The notes under the pieces were generated by a model. It searched no databases, was not told where the DNA came from, and saw nothing but the letters and a program-made list of their open reading frames with translations. The position numbers and the translations under genes were made by a program. DNA of 64,000 nucleotides from JACVRW01 sp963728495 (GTDB lineage: Bacteria > Actinomycetota > Thermoleophilia > Solirubrobacterales > Thermoleophilaceae), in NCBI GenBank assembly GCA_963728495.1, contig CAVSKI010000006.1, forward strand, positions 1 through 64,000. The letters are read 5' to 3'. Position 1 is the stretch's first letter. Every line of letters starts with the position of its first letter. Of the stretch, positions 51,970 through 60,784 are shown one piece after another.

Positions 51970-53496
51970 CTAGCGGGCGGCCGACGGCTCGGGCGCGTCG
52001 ACCCGTGGGAAGAGCTGGGCAAGCTCGCCTATCTCGGCCCCGCCGCCCAGCGCGCCCAGCCGAGCGTTGTCCAGCGAGAGGTCTTCCTGCCCCAGCGCGG
52101 CCAGCAAGCGCTCGGTCGAGCCGGGCATGAACGGATGCAGCAGCACCGACACCACACGCAGGCCTTCGGCAAGAGTGAACAGGACCTGGTCGAGCCGCCC
52201 GGCCTGCTCCTCGTCCTTGGACAGCTGCCAGGGCTCTTCGTCCTGCACGTAGCGGTTGAGGCGCTTGATGCGCTGCCAGATCTCGTCGAGCGCCGCGGTG
52301 AGCTCGACCTGGTCGATACGTTCGCGCACGGCTTCGGCCAGCCCGTCGAACTCCGCCAGCAACTCCTCGGGTGGCCGGGCATCCGGCACGACGCCGTCCC
52401 GGTAGCGCCCGATCATCGCCAGCGAACGACTGGCCAGGTTGCCGTACTCGTTCGCCAGCTCGGTCGTGTAACGGGTCTCGAAGCCCTCGGGCGAGACTTC
52501 GCCGTCGGCACCGAAGCCAACCTCGCGCAGCACGTAGTACCGCAACGCGTCGGGGCCGTAGAGCTCGGCCACCTCGACCGGCTCGATCACGTTGCCCAGC
52601 GACTTGGACATCTTGTGCTCGCCGAGCAGCAGGTAGCCGTGGATGGCCACCCGGCGCGGCACCTCGAGCCCGGCCGCCATCAGCATCGCGGGCCAGATAA
52701 CCGCGTGGAACTTGAGGATGTCCTTTCCGATCAGGTGGACCGTGGCCGGCCAGAAACGCTCGGTGAGATCCTCGTTTTCGCGCGCGTAGGAGAGAGCGGT
52801 GTAGTAGTTCAGGAGGGCGTCGATCCAGACGTAGACCACCTGCGAGTGGTCCCACGGCACGGGGACGCCCCACTTCAGTCGCGCGCGGCTGAGCGAGACG
52901 TCGCGCAGGCCGCCCTTGATGAACGACAGCGCTTCGTTGTAGCGGTTGCCGGGGGTAACGAAGTCGGGCCGCTCGGCGTAGAGGCGCTCGAGCGGCTCCT
53001 GGAACGCGGACAGCCGGAAGAACCAGTTGTCCTCCTGCTCGATCTCGAGCACGATCTTGTGGATGGGGCAGCGGTTGCCGTCCTCGAGCTCGGACTCGGT
53101 CTTGAAGTCGGCGCAGCGCGGGCAGTACCAGCCCTCGTAGTGGCCGGCGTACACATGCCCGTTGTCGTGGATGCGCTGCACCACTTCGGCCACCTTGGCC
53201 ATGTGCTCCGGATCGGTGGTGCGGATGAAGAAGTCGTTGCTCACGTTGAGCGTGGCGGCGAGATCCCTGAAGCGCACGGCGTTCTTGTCGCCGAGCTCGC
53301 GCGGCGTGATGCCCAGCCTCTCCGCCTCCTGCGCGACCGGCTCGCCGTGCTCGTCGGTACCCGTCAGGAAGAAGACGTCCTCGCCCCGCTGGCGCATGTG
53401 CCGCGCCAGCACGTCGGCCGCGATCGTCGTGTAGGCGTGTCCGAGATGGGGCTCGCCGTTGACGTAGTAGATGGGCGTGGTCACGTAGTACGGCAT
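51970..53496 (-). CDS. metG: Methionyl-tRNA synthetase
   Basis: This 508-aa class I synthetase charges tRNA-Met. It has HLGH (HIGH motif) at residues 17-20, a zinc knuckle with CPRC and NRCPIH, TGTDEHGEPVAQ, WIDALLNYYTALSY and the KMSKS loop in HKMSKSLGN near residue 302. The C-terminal helical anticodon domain follows. It lacks the extra EMAP domain found in some MetG; a CsaA-like free domain occurs at 11.8 kb. The ATG follows TAGCAT by 9 nt (leaderless-type). First gene of the tatD-rsmA-ispE operon. Confidence 0.95.
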   Translation of the reverse strand: MPYYVTTPIYYVNGEPHLGHAYTTIAADVLARHMRQRGEDVFFLTGTDEHGEPVAQEAERLGITPRELGDKNAVRFRDLAATLNVSNDFFIRTTDPEHMAKVAEVVQRIHDNGHVYAGHYEGWYCPRCADFKTESELEDGNRCPIHKIVLEIEQEDNWFFRLSAFQEPLERLYAERPDFVTPGNRYNEALSFIKGGLRDVSLSRARLKWGVPVPWDHSQVVYVWIDALLNYYTALSYARENEDLTERFWPATVHLIGKDILKFHAVIWPAMLMAAGLEVPRRVAIHGYLLLGEHKMSKSLGNVIEPVEVAELYGPDALRYYVLREVGFGADGEVSPEGFETRYTTELANEYGNLASRSLAMIGRYRDGVVPDARPPEELLAEFDGLAEAVRERIDQVELTAALDEIWQRIKRLNRYVQDEEPWQLSKDEEQAGRLDQVLFTLAEGLRVVSVLLHPFMPGSTERLLAALGQEDLSLDNARLGALGGGAEIGELAQLFPRVDAPEPSAAR

Positions 53497-53580
53497 CAGC
53501 TGTCGATGCTACCCACGGCAGGAAGCCGAGCGCTGTCCTGGATCGCACCCCGTATGAGGGTGCAGGGCAGGACGGCGCAC

Positions 53581-54639
53581 TCATCGCCTGCTCAGCAACG
53601 GCCGCAGCACCCCGGCTGCGCGTTGACCGGTGCGACGAGTAACCGCCCGCCCGTCCTCGGAGAGGCCGAGCAGCGCGGCGGCCCCGAGCAGGCCGACACA
53701 GGCAAGCAGGAGGCCGAGATCGGGCCCGCGTTGCCCGGCGTCGATCGGCTCGGGGTCCGGCGGCGAGGCCGCCGGCGCCGGCGCGGGGCTCCTCGGCGCC
53801 CTGATCGCGGATGGGCTCGTCCGGCGAATGTCGGCTAGCCGGGCGTTCGCGGCGGCGCGCGGAGCGCGCTGGGGCTTGTGCTCGGCCTCGCGTGCCGGGT
53901 GGCCTTGGAGGCCCGGCCGTGCCGGGGAGGGAGACGGGGGCTGTGGGATGGGTGCCGGTCGAGCAGCCGGCGACCCTTGCCGGCCGGGGTCCGCAGCGGG
54001 CGCCGCGGCCCGGGCGGGTACGCGCCGAGGGACCGGCCCGCGGCGCGCCGGCACTCGTTCGCGGGCCGGGACCGGTGCCGGGGCCGGGACGGGGCGCGGG
54101 GCAATGGGTGCCGGCGCCGGCTGCGGAGCCGGCGCTTCACGCGGGCCCTCGGCCGACGGTGGCGCAGAAGGGAGGAAGGCGAGCGGATCGCGATAGGCGT
54201 GCCGGCTGCCGGCCTCGCGAACTCCGAAGTGCAGATGCGGGCGCTCCGCCGATCTCGTTCCCGAGGTTCCGACGGCGCCGACCCGCTCGCCCGCCGCCAC
54301 CGTCTGGCCCGCCAGCACCGAGGCGGAGGAGAGGTGTAGATAGGAGGTGTCGAAGCCGTCGGTGGTGCGGATGCTCACGGTGAGTCCCGAGGAACCCGCG
54401 GTGCCGGCGAAGCGCACGCTTCCGCCCGCGGCTGCCACCACCGGCTGCCCGGTATCCCCGGCGATGTCGATGCCGCGGTGCTGGCCGCCCGCGTAGGGAT
54501 CGCTGCCGTTCGAGTACGGGGTTATGACCGGGCCGGTGAGCGGCCACACCCAAGCCGCCCAGGAGGGCGGAGCGAGAGCGAGGAAGGCGAGTGCAGTGGC
54601 GGCGGAGGTGAGAAGGAGGCGACGCATGCGAGCGAACAT
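53581..54639 (-). CDS. M23-family peptidase with long Pro/Ala/Arg linker and C-terminal membrane anchor
   Basis: This 352-aa exported protein has a signal peptide (LLLTSAATALAFLALAPPSWA) and an M23/LytM domain with HRGIDIA (first zinc ligands), a core VRFAGTAGSSGLTVSI and HLHFGVRE (second motif). About 130 low-complexity residues follow (APAPAP, RVPAR), then a C-terminal helix (LGLLLACVGLLGAAALLGL). All zinc-binding residues appear present, so it may be an active endopeptidase for peptidoglycan, tethered at its C-terminus. An ATG at 54627 is an alternative start. It is separated from the upstream rsmI by an inverted repeat. Confidence 0.85.
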   Translation of the reverse strand: MFARMRRLLLTSAATALAFLALAPPSWAAWVWPLTGPVITPYSNGSDPYAGGQHRGIDIAGDTGQPVVAAAGGSVRFAGTAGSSGLTVSIRTTDGFDTSYLHLSSASVLAGQTVAAGERVGAVGTSGTRSAERPHLHFGVREAGSRHAYRDPLAFLPSAPPSAEGPREAPAPQPAPAPIAPRPVPAPAPVPARERVPARRGPVPRRVPARAAAPAADPGRQGSPAARPAPIPQPPSPSPARPGLQGHPAREAEHKPQRAPRAAANARLADIRRTSPSAIRAPRSPAPAPAASPPDPEPIDAGQRGPDLGLLLACVGLLGAAALLGLSEDGRAVTRRTGQRAAGVLRPLLSRR

Positions 54640-54756
54640 ACGGTCGATTCGCTCCGGGGCAGCTGGGGCCGGGCCGAGTTGTCGCTGTTCGTTGCAGAGC
54701 TGTAACGCAGGGGCGGCCGGCGCAAGGCAGCCGGCGGGCCTGCCGCCCAGGGGGTG

Positions 54757-54794
54757 GGGCGCCTTTTGGGTTGAAACGAAGCCAAAAGGCGCCC
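54757..54794 (-). terminator. Inverted repeat between rsmI and the M23 gene
   Basis: Perfect 13-bp arms (GGGCGCCTTTTGG and CCAAAAGGCGCCC) flank a 12-nt loop, with partial pairing beyond. It lies 43 nt past the rsmI stop, where a terminator for the ROK-rsmI operon is expected, but there is no T-tract, so it may be a Rho-assisted or processing site. Confidence 0.55.
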
Positions 54795-54837
54795 AACCCA
54801 CCAGGAAGGGCCAGGCCGACCACGCCGCCGCGCCGAC

Positions 54838-55653
54838 TCAGTCGCCCGCCGTGAGCGCGCGGTACAGGGCGTTCGCGCTCCCGCCCGTGAGCTCGGCCAC
54901 TACTCCGGCCGCCTTGCGCGGGTGGGCGCCCGCGTCGACCAAGCGGCGCAGCGCGTCGAGCCCGGCCGGCTCGCCCTCGTCGGCCGAGACAGATCGCGGC
55001 CCGAGCACCAGCACCACCTCGCCTCTCGGAGGGGCATCCGCGTAGCGGGCCGCCAGCTCCGCCGCGGTGCCGCGCACGATCTCCTCGTGGGCCTTGGTCA
55101 GCTCTCGGCACACCGCCAGCTCGCGCGACGGGTCCAGCGAAGCGAGCAGCGCAAGAGTCCGGGGCACGCGGCGCGGCGACTCGAAGGCCACGAGCGTGCC
55201 GTGAACCGACTCCAGCAGGCGCCCAAGTTCGCCCTTCTTGCGCGGCAGGAACCCGTGGAACACCCATTCGTCCGCCGGCAGTCCTGAGGCCACCAGCGCC
55301 GTGATGGCGGCCGACGGCCCGGGCAGTACCTCGACCGGCAGGCCGGCCCCCACACACGCCCGGACCAGCACATAGCCGGGGTCGGACACGAGCGGCATGC
55401 CCGCGTCGGACACGAGAGCCACCACGGCACCGCCTCGCATGCGCTCGACCAGCTCGGCCGAGCGCGCCTGCTCGTTGTGCTCGTGGTAGGAGACGAGACG
55501 CGCCTTGACGCCGTAGCGGTCCAACAGGATCCGCGTCCGGCGGGTGTCCTCGCAGGCCACCACGTCGGCTTCGCGCAGCGCCGAGAGCACGCGCAGCGTG
55601 ACGTCCTCGAGGTTCCCGATCGGCGTCGGGCAGACCACCAGGCGCCCGTTCAT
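54838..55653 (-). CDS. rsmI: 16S rRNA 2'-O-ribose methyltransferase RsmI
   Basis: This 271-aa tetrapyrrole-methylase-fold protein methylates C1402 in 16S rRNA. It has LVVCPTPIGNLEDVTLRVLS at the N-terminus, ACEDTRRTRILLDRYG, SYHEHNE, the SAM segment VALVSDAGMPLVSDPGYVLV, VLPGPSAAITALVASGL and FHGFLPRKKGEL. The C-terminal extension is as in RsmI. The ATG overlaps the ROK-kinase stop (ATGA), so the two are translationally coupled, an unusual pairing. Confidence 0.94.
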   Translation of the reverse strand: MNGRLVVCPTPIGNLEDVTLRVLSALREADVVACEDTRRTRILLDRYGVKARLVSYHEHNEQARSAELVERMRGGAVVALVSDAGMPLVSDPGYVLVRACVGAGLPVEVLPGPSAAITALVASGLPADEWVFHGFLPRKKGELGRLLESVHGTLVAFESPRRVPRTLALLASLDPSRELAVCRELTKAHEEIVRGTAAELAARYADAPPRGEVVLVLGPRSVSADEGEPAGLDALRRLVDAGAHPRKAAGVVAELTGGSANALYRALTAGD

Positions 55654-56603
55654 GCGATCAGGTCGAACGCCAGCAGCGCCGCCCCCAGCATTCCCGCTTC
55701 GGCGCCGAAGTGCGCGGGCATGATGGCCACCAGATCACGCATCGGCGGCAGCGCCCGCTGGGCCACGACCGCGCGTGCCGGATCGATCAGCATGTCACCG
55801 GCGGCGAGTGCCCCTCCGCCGAGCAATACCAGCTCGGGGTTGAACACGTTCACCACCCCGACCAGCCCGTAGCCGAGCCGCCGCCCGACCTCGGCCAGCA
55901 CCTCGCGCGCGACTGGATCGCCCTGGTGCGCCAGCTCGGTCACGATTCCGCCGGTTATCTCGCGGCCCGCGGCGGCCCGCCTGCCCAGCTCCGAGTCGGG
56001 GTTGGCCAGGGCAGCGTCGATTCCGTCACGGCCGATGCGAGATCCCGAGGCCAGCACCTCCATGCAGCCTCGCCCCGGGCACGCGCCCTGGCATTCCGGC
56101 CCGTGCAGGTCGACCACCATGTGACCGATCTCCGAGCCGAAGCCTCGCGCGCCCCGGTAGAGCTTGCCGTCGAGCAGCAGCCCACTGCCGATGCCCGTGC
56201 CGAGCGCCACGAGCACCGCGTGCGAGACGTCGCGGGCCGCACCGAAACGGGCTTCGGCGAGCAGAGCCGCGTTGGCGTCGTTGTCCACCACCACGGGCAG
56301 GCCCAGGCGCTCGCTCATCACATCGCGGAAGCGCACATCCTCCAGCGGCAGGTGGGTCGACCAGCGCGAAACGCCTGTCTCCCACTCCACCAGCGCGGGA
56401 ATCCCGAAACCCACGGCGGTCACGTCGGGAGCGGCCGCACGCACCTCCTCCACCGCCTCTACGAAGATGTCGAGCGTCTCGGCTCGATCGGAGCCGCGCC
56501 AGATCCGGTGCACCCGGTGATGCACCACCAGGCCCTGGTCCACGACGCCGCCCAGGAGCTTCGTCCCACCCGCGTCGATTCCGATCACACGCCTTGGCGG
56601 CAT
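55650..56603 (-). CDS. ROK-family sugar kinase, probably glucokinase
   Basis: A 317-aa ROK kinase with the phosphate motif VIGIDAGGTKLLGG, the catalytic loop VVDNDANAALLAEARFG, the ATP segment ALGTGIGSGLLLDG and the zinc motif ECQGACPGRGCMEVLASG (His-Cys3 type). Members phosphorylate glucose or N-acetylmannosamine with ATP. Glucokinase is the usual actinobacterial role. The ATG lies only 23 nt from the divergent LCP start. It is followed by rsmI with a 4-nt overlap. Confidence 0.9.
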   Translation of the reverse strand: MPPRRVIGIDAGGTKLLGGVVDQGLVVHHRVHRIWRGSDRAETLDIFVEAVEEVRAAAPDVTAVGFGIPALVEWETGVSRWSTHLPLEDVRFRDVMSERLGLPVVVDNDANAALLAEARFGAARDVSHAVLVALGTGIGSGLLLDGKLYRGARGFGSEIGHMVVDLHGPECQGACPGRGCMEVLASGSRIGRDGIDAALANPDSELGRRAAAGREITGGIVTELAHQGDPVAREVLAEVGRRLGYGLVGVVNVFNPELVLLGGGALAAGDMLIDPARAVVAQRALPPMRDLVAIMPAHFGAEAGMLGAALLAFDLIA

Positions 56604-56626
56604 GGCAGGTAGATATACAGAGGGGG
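56604..56626. promoter_or_regulatory. 23-bp divergent promoter for the ROK kinase and LCP genes
   Basis: GATATACA sits centrally. On the plus strand TATACA (56614-56619) ends 7 nt before the LCP GTG; on the minus strand TATATC (complement of 56612-56617) ends 8 nt before the ROK ATG. The -10 elements overlap, so only leaderless transcripts fit and the two polymerases would compete. Confidence 0.5.
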
Positions 56627-57814
56627 GTGAACGATTCGACCTCCGGCCCCCCGGACCCGCCGCCGCGCCCGGACCCGCCGGGGCCCCCGGACCCGCCGAA
56701 GCAGCAGGAGCCCCCGCCGGAGGGACCGCCGAAGGGACCACCCGGACCGCCGCCCGGACCACCCGAGTACAAGGTCTACCGGGCGCGCAAGCACCCGCTC
56801 AGCCGGCTCACCGGCGGCCGCGACCTCGAGGCGCTCAAGCGCCGGTTGAGCCGGGCCAAGGGCGACGAGCCCGAGGCCCCGCCGACCGAGCGCAAGCGCA
56901 TCACACCTGGGCGGGTGTTCAAATGGCTCGCCCTGGCGGTGTTCGGCTGGCTGGCGCTCTCGTTCGTGCTGTTCATGGTGAGCGCGCAGGTCCAGGAGGG
57001 TGTGTCCGCCGACTCGGAGGACGCGCTCTCGACCGGCGGCACCCTGCTGAGCGGAAGCACGATCCTCGTGCTCGGCTCGGACGCCCGCACCGGGGAGTCG
57101 ATCGACGAAACTCAGGCCGGCCCTTCTCGCGCCGACTCGATCATGCTCGTCCACGCCGCGCTGGGCAGCGTGCGAAAGCTCTCGATCCCGCGCGATATCG
57201 AGGTCGAGATTCCCGGCCACGGAACCAACAAGATCAACGCCGCCTATGCCCTGGGTGGGCCCGCGCTCACGATCGAGACGATCGAGCAGTTTCTCGGCAA
57301 CGACCTGGAGATCAACCACCTGGTGGAGGTCAGCTTCGAGAACTTCCCTCAGCTGATCAACGCTCTGGGCGGGATCACGGTCAACAACAGGACGCGCATC
57401 TGCTCGCCCCCCTTCGACAACTTCTGGAGGGGCCTGACCTTCCGCAAGGGCGAGATCGAGCTCAACGGCCGGCGTGCGCTGGGCTATGCCCGCGTCCGCA
57501 AGAACCCGTGCGCGCCGGCCGAGGACGACCGCGCACGCGCCGCGCGCCAGCAGGAGGTGCTGCGGGCGATGGGGGCACAGGTGAAGTCCCTCGGCACCTT
57601 CTTCCGCCTGCCCTGGGTGAGCTGGAAGGCGCCCCAGGCGCTCAAGTCCGACCTCAAGGGGCCCGGCCTGATGGCCCTATTTGCCGACATGGCCACGGGG
57701 AACTCGGCCGACACGGCGGTACTCGAGGCCGGCTGCTGCGTGAACGGGAGCAACCTGTTCGTCTCCGAGGGAGCCAAGCGCGACGCCGTCGAGACGCTGG
57801 TGAACGGCGACTAG
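56627..57814 (+). CDS. LytR-CpsA-Psr (LCP) family protein
   Basis: This 395-aa membrane protein starts with a Pro-rich cytosolic N-terminus (about 60 residues of PPDPPxPP), then one helix (ALAVFGWLALSFVLFMVSA, about 105-123) and an external LCP domain. Motifs in the LCP domain are ILVLGSDARTGES, PSRADSIMLVHAALGS, KLSIPRDIEVEIPGHG, NKINAAYALGGP and later RALGYARVRKNP. LCP enzymes transfer undecaprenyl-linked glycopolymers to peptidoglycan, such as arabinogalactan or teichoic acid. The GTG start is set by the TATACA -10. Its 3' end overlaps the convergent FmdB-type gene by 4 bp. Confidence 0.9.
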   Translation: MNDSTSGPPDPPPRPDPPGPPDPPKQQEPPPEGPPKGPPGPPPGPPEYKVYRARKHPLSRLTGGRDLEALKRRLSRAKGDEPEAPPTERKRITPGRVFKWLALAVFGWLALSFVLFMVSAQVQEGVSADSEDALSTGGTLLSGSTILVLGSDARTGESIDETQAGPSRADSIMLVHAALGSVRKLSIPRDIEVEIPGHGTNKINAAYALGGPALTIETIEQFLGNDLEINHLVEVSFENFPQLINALGGITVNNRTRICSPPFDNFWRGLTFRKGEIELNGRRALGYARVRKNPCAPAEDDRARAARQQEVLRAMGAQVKSLGTFFRLPWVSWKAPQALKSDLKGPGLMALFADMATGNSADTAVLEAGCCVNGSNLFVSEGAKRDAVETLVNGD

Positions 57815-58122
57815 TCGGACTTCGAGGAAGATGACGACTTCGAGGAGCCGCTCGATTCCGCCTTCGACGACGACTTGCTCGAATCCGAGGACTTCGACGA
57901 GTCGCCCTCCGAGCCCGACTTCGAGCCCTCGGACGCACCCTTCTTGTTCTTGCCGTAGTCGTTGGTGTAGAAGCCCGAGCCCTTGAAATGCACGGCAACG
58001 GGGTGAAAGACACGCTGCACGGGCGCCCCGCAGATGGAGCAGCTGGTGAGCGCATCCTCGACCATCCGCTGAACTACCTCAAAGGTGTGCCCCCGCTCGC
58101 AGCGGTACTCGTAAGTCGGCAT
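57811..58122 (-). CDS. FmdB-type zinc ribbon protein with Ser-rich tail
   Basis: A 103-aa protein: the N-terminal FmdB/CxxC_CxxC_SSSS zinc ribbon (MPTYEYRCERGHTFEVVQRM, then SCSICGAPVQRVFHP and FKGSGFYTNDYG), followed by a Lys/Ser-rich tail of about 45 residues. Function of the family is uncertain. TATACT, a perfect -10, ends 9 nt before the ATG, a leaderless arrangement. Confidence 0.9.
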   Translation of the reverse strand: MPTYEYRCERGHTFEVVQRMVEDALTSCSICGAPVQRVFHPVAVHFKGSGFYTNDYGKNKKGASEGSKSGSEGDSSKSSDSSKSSSKAESSGSSKSSSSSKSD

Positions 58123-58336
58123 GGCACTTCGAGTATAGGAGTGCCAAGAGCGGCTACGAAGCAGGCGGGCGCGGGCGCTCGAGATCGTCGAGCAGCGAAA
58201 CCCGCAGGCAATGCCACACAAGCCAAGCGGCGATGTGGGAGACGGGGCGCAGGGCGCTTTCGACCATCTGCGACCAAAATACCCCACAACCGGGGTTTCG
58301 GTTCAGTTCTTGATGCATCGCTAGGGTGGCGCGGCG

Positions 58337-59686
58337 ATGGTGACCATGGACAAGATCGTGGCTCTCTGCAAGCGCCGCGGCCTGATCTTTCCGGCCTCGG
58401 AGATCTACGGTGGCATCGCCAACACCTACGACTACGGGCACTACGGGGTTCTCCTCAAGAACAACGTGATCAACGCTTGGTGGAAGGCGATGATCCAGGA
58501 GCGCGACGACGTGGTCGCACTCGACTCGGCGATCATCCAGCACCCGCGCACCTGGGAGGCATCGGGTCACCTAGCCGGGTTCACCGATCCTCTGGTCGAC
58601 TGCCGCACCTGCAAGCAGCGCTTCCGCGCGGACCACATCGAGGAGGCCCGGGCCGGTAGCGCCGAGCATCCCGACGTCCGCTGCGGGCACGCCCCCTCCA
58701 AGCTTCCCGGCGACCACAAGGACTGCGACCTGACCGAGGCACGCGAGTTCAACCTGATGTTCGAAACCTCGATCGGACCGGTCAAAGACGCGGGCTCGAC
58801 CGTCTACCTACGTCCGGAAACCGCACAGGGCATCTTCCTCGATTTCAAGACCACGCTCGGTTATGCGCGGCGCAAGCCGCCCTTCGGCATCGCCCAGGTG
58901 GGCAAGTCGTTTCGCAACGAGATCACGCCCGGCAACTTCATCTTCCGCACGCTCGAGTTCGAGCAGATGGAGATGGAGTTCTTCGTGCCCCCGGCCGAAG
59001 CCGAGCATTGGCATCAGCACTGGATGGAGCAGCGCATGGAGTGGTACGTCGCGCTCGGCCTCGAGCGCGAGAAGCTGCGCCTGCGTCCCCACGGCGCGGA
59101 TGAGCTGTCGCACTATTCGTCGGCCACGAGCGACATCGAATACCTCTACCCGATCGGCTGGTCGGAGCTCGAAGGGATCGCCAACCGAGGCGACTTCGAC
59201 CTGACCCAACACGCCGAGCACTCCGGGCAGAAGCTCGAGTACGTGGACACGGCGAGCGGCGAGCGCTACGTGCCCCACGTGATCGAGCCGGCCGGCGGAG
59301 TCGGGCGCACGGTGCTCGCGCTGCTGTGCGACGCCTACCACGAGGACGACATTGGAGGCGAGTCGCGGACCGTGCTCCGCCTTCAGCCGGCGATGGCCCC
59401 GGTCAAGGTCGCCGTGCTCCCACTCGTGAACAAGGCCGGCATGCCGGAGCGGGCGCGGGAGATCTATGAGGAGCTGCGCCGGCGGATACCCGCGGAGTTC
59501 GACGCCGGCGGCTCGATCGGCAAGCGCTACCGCCGCCAGGACGAAATCGGGACTCCCTACGGGGTGACCGTCGACGGCCAGACGATCGAGGACGGAACGG
59601 TCACCGTGCGCGATCGCGACACGCTCGAGCAGGACCGCGTGCCGGCCGCGGAGCTGGCCGACGAGCTCGCGCGGCGGCTTTCCTGA
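58337..59686 (+). CDS. glyS: Glycyl-tRNA synthetase, homodimeric type
   Basis: This 449-aa class II synthetase of the eukaryal/actinobacterial alpha2 type charges tRNA-Gly. It has the RRGLIFPASEIYGGIANTYD start, CKQRFRADH, LPGDHKDCDLTEAREFNLMF, LRPETAQGIFLDFK, motif 2 FRNEITPGNFIFRTLEFEQM, IEPAGGVGRTVLALLCDAYH and the anticodon domain KVAVLPLVNKAGMPERA, with the late IGTPYGVTVD. TAGGGT ends 9 nt before the ATG; an internal ATG at 58346 is possible. It stands alone. Confidence 0.94.
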   Translation: MVTMDKIVALCKRRGLIFPASEIYGGIANTYDYGHYGVLLKNNVINAWWKAMIQERDDVVALDSAIIQHPRTWEASGHLAGFTDPLVDCRTCKQRFRADHIEEARAGSAEHPDVRCGHAPSKLPGDHKDCDLTEAREFNLMFETSIGPVKDAGSTVYLRPETAQGIFLDFKTTLGYARRKPPFGIAQVGKSFRNEITPGNFIFRTLEFEQMEMEFFVPPAEAEHWHQHWMEQRMEWYVALGLEREKLRLRPHGADELSHYSSATSDIEYLYPIGWSELEGIANRGDFDLTQHAEHSGQKLEYVDTASGERYVPHVIEPAGGVGRTVLALLCDAYHEDDIGGESRTVLRLQPAMAPVKVAVLPLVNKAGMPERAREIYEELRRRIPAEFDAGGSIGKRYRRQDEIGTPYGVTVDGQTIEDGTVTVRDRDTLEQDRVPAAELADELARRLS

Positions 59687-59705
59687 CGGACCGTCGGCGC
59701 CCTGG

Positions 59706-60137
59706 CTATAGCCGGCCCAGCTCCGCCAGGATCTGTTCCTCCGCAGCCCCGAACTCCTCGTCGCGCCAGCGCCAGCGCGCGCCGTCGAGCATCTCCGTGC
59801 GGCCGTCGGCCAGGTGATCCTGGACCCCCTCGAGCCGTAGCTCCACGGCCACCACGCGCTCGCTCGCGTCGAGCTGCTCGGCCACCACCGACGCGTAGCC
59901 GTGGGCGGTGAAGGCAACACCCTCGCCGAGCAGGCAGAACGCCACGCGCGAGTCGTCGCGCAGGCGCTGCAGGGTGTCCCGCTCGCGGCCGAGGGCGAGC
60001 AGCACGCGGTCATCGGCGGCCCGCACGGCGGTCGAAACGGGGATCGCATGAGGCCCGGCAACGCACAGGATCGCCGGCGTGCCTGGATCCCAATTCGGAA
60101 GGACGTCCACCGGACTCAGACAGTTCCAGCGACCCAC
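59706..60137 (-). CDS. PPOX-family flavin split-barrel protein
   Basis: A 143-aa protein of the pyridoxamine 5'-phosphate oxidase-like fold: PAILCVAGPHAIPVSTAVRA, RVLLALGRERDTLQRLRDD, RVAFCLLGEGVAFTAHGYAS and VAVELRLEGVQDHLADGR. The exact cofactor (FMN or F420) and substrate are unknown. The GTG start is directly adjacent to the TetR stop (TGA GTG), so both are probably one transcript and the regulator may control it. Confidence 0.78.
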   Translation of the reverse strand: MGRWNCLSPVDVLPNWDPGTPAILCVAGPHAIPVSTAVRAADDRVLLALGRERDTLQRLRDDSRVAFCLLGEGVAFTAHGYASVVAEQLDASERVVAVELRLEGVQDHLADGRTEMLDGARWRWRDEEFGAAEEQILAELGRL

Positions 60138-60746
60138 TCAGGCGCGCAGCAGCTGTCCTGCGATCCCCACGCCGAGCGCGAAGGCGGCGTCCCGGTCCCA
60201 GTCGGGATCGGAGATCACCTGGATGCCGAAACCGTCACCGAGCGCGAACAGCATCGAGGCCACCGACTCGGGGTCGGCCTCGAGGTGCACGACCCCCTCG
60301 CGCTGCTTCTCGCGCAGGGAGTCGGCCAGGTGCTCGCGCCAGCGGCGGTAGAGCTCGGCCAGCTCGGCGCGGATCTCCTCGGAGCGACGCGAAGCCGAGA
60401 GCATCTCGTAGATCACGGCCTGGCTGCCGGGCTCGCCGTCGATGAACTCCTCGAGCCCGACCACGAGGGCGGCGATGATCTCGTCCACGCTCTCCGCCCG
60501 GGCGATGCGCTCGTCCATGGCCCCGATGCGCGCCTCGCAGTCGTGACGCACCACCTCCACGAGCAGCCGCTCCTTCGAGCCGAAGTAGTAGTGCAGCAAC
60601 CCGCGCGAAACCCCAGCCTCGCGCGCGACGTGATCGAAGGTCGAGCCCGCCGCCCCACGAGTGCCCACGCTGGTGCGCATGGCTTCGATGATGCGCTGGG
60701 CCTTCTCGCCCTCGAGCTTGCGGGGAGCCGCGAGAGTCGCTTCCAC
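60138..60746 (-). CDS. TetR/AcrR-family transcriptional regulator
   Basis: A 202-aa one-domain-plus-ligand regulator. The N-terminal HTH is TFDHVAREAGVSRGLLHYYF followed by GSKERLLVEV. The C-terminal helical ligand/dimer domain follows. GTG at 60746 is chosen because TAGCCT ends 7 nt upstream and the preceding open frame has no TetR character. It leads directly into the PPOX-family gene. Its ligand is unknown. Confidence 0.88.
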   Translation of the reverse strand: MEATLAAPRKLEGEKAQRIIEAMRTSVGTRGAAGSTFDHVAREAGVSRGLLHYYFGSKERLLVEVVRHDCEARIGAMDERIARAESVDEIIAALVVGLEEFIDGEPGSQAVIYEMLSASRRSEEIRAELAELYRRWREHLADSLREKQREGVVHLEADPESVASMLFALGDGFGIQVISDPDWDRDAAFALGVGIAGQLLRA

Positions 60747-60784
60747 GAGAGGGAGGCTACCGCTACGGGGGCCCACCGACGACC

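Noticed and set aside
58300..58336. AGGGTGGCGCGGCG before glyS resembles a T-box antiterminator (AGGGTGGNACCGCG).
   Set aside because: Only partly matching, no specifier hairpin upstream and too little leader; it is better read as a TAGGGT -10 plus spacer.
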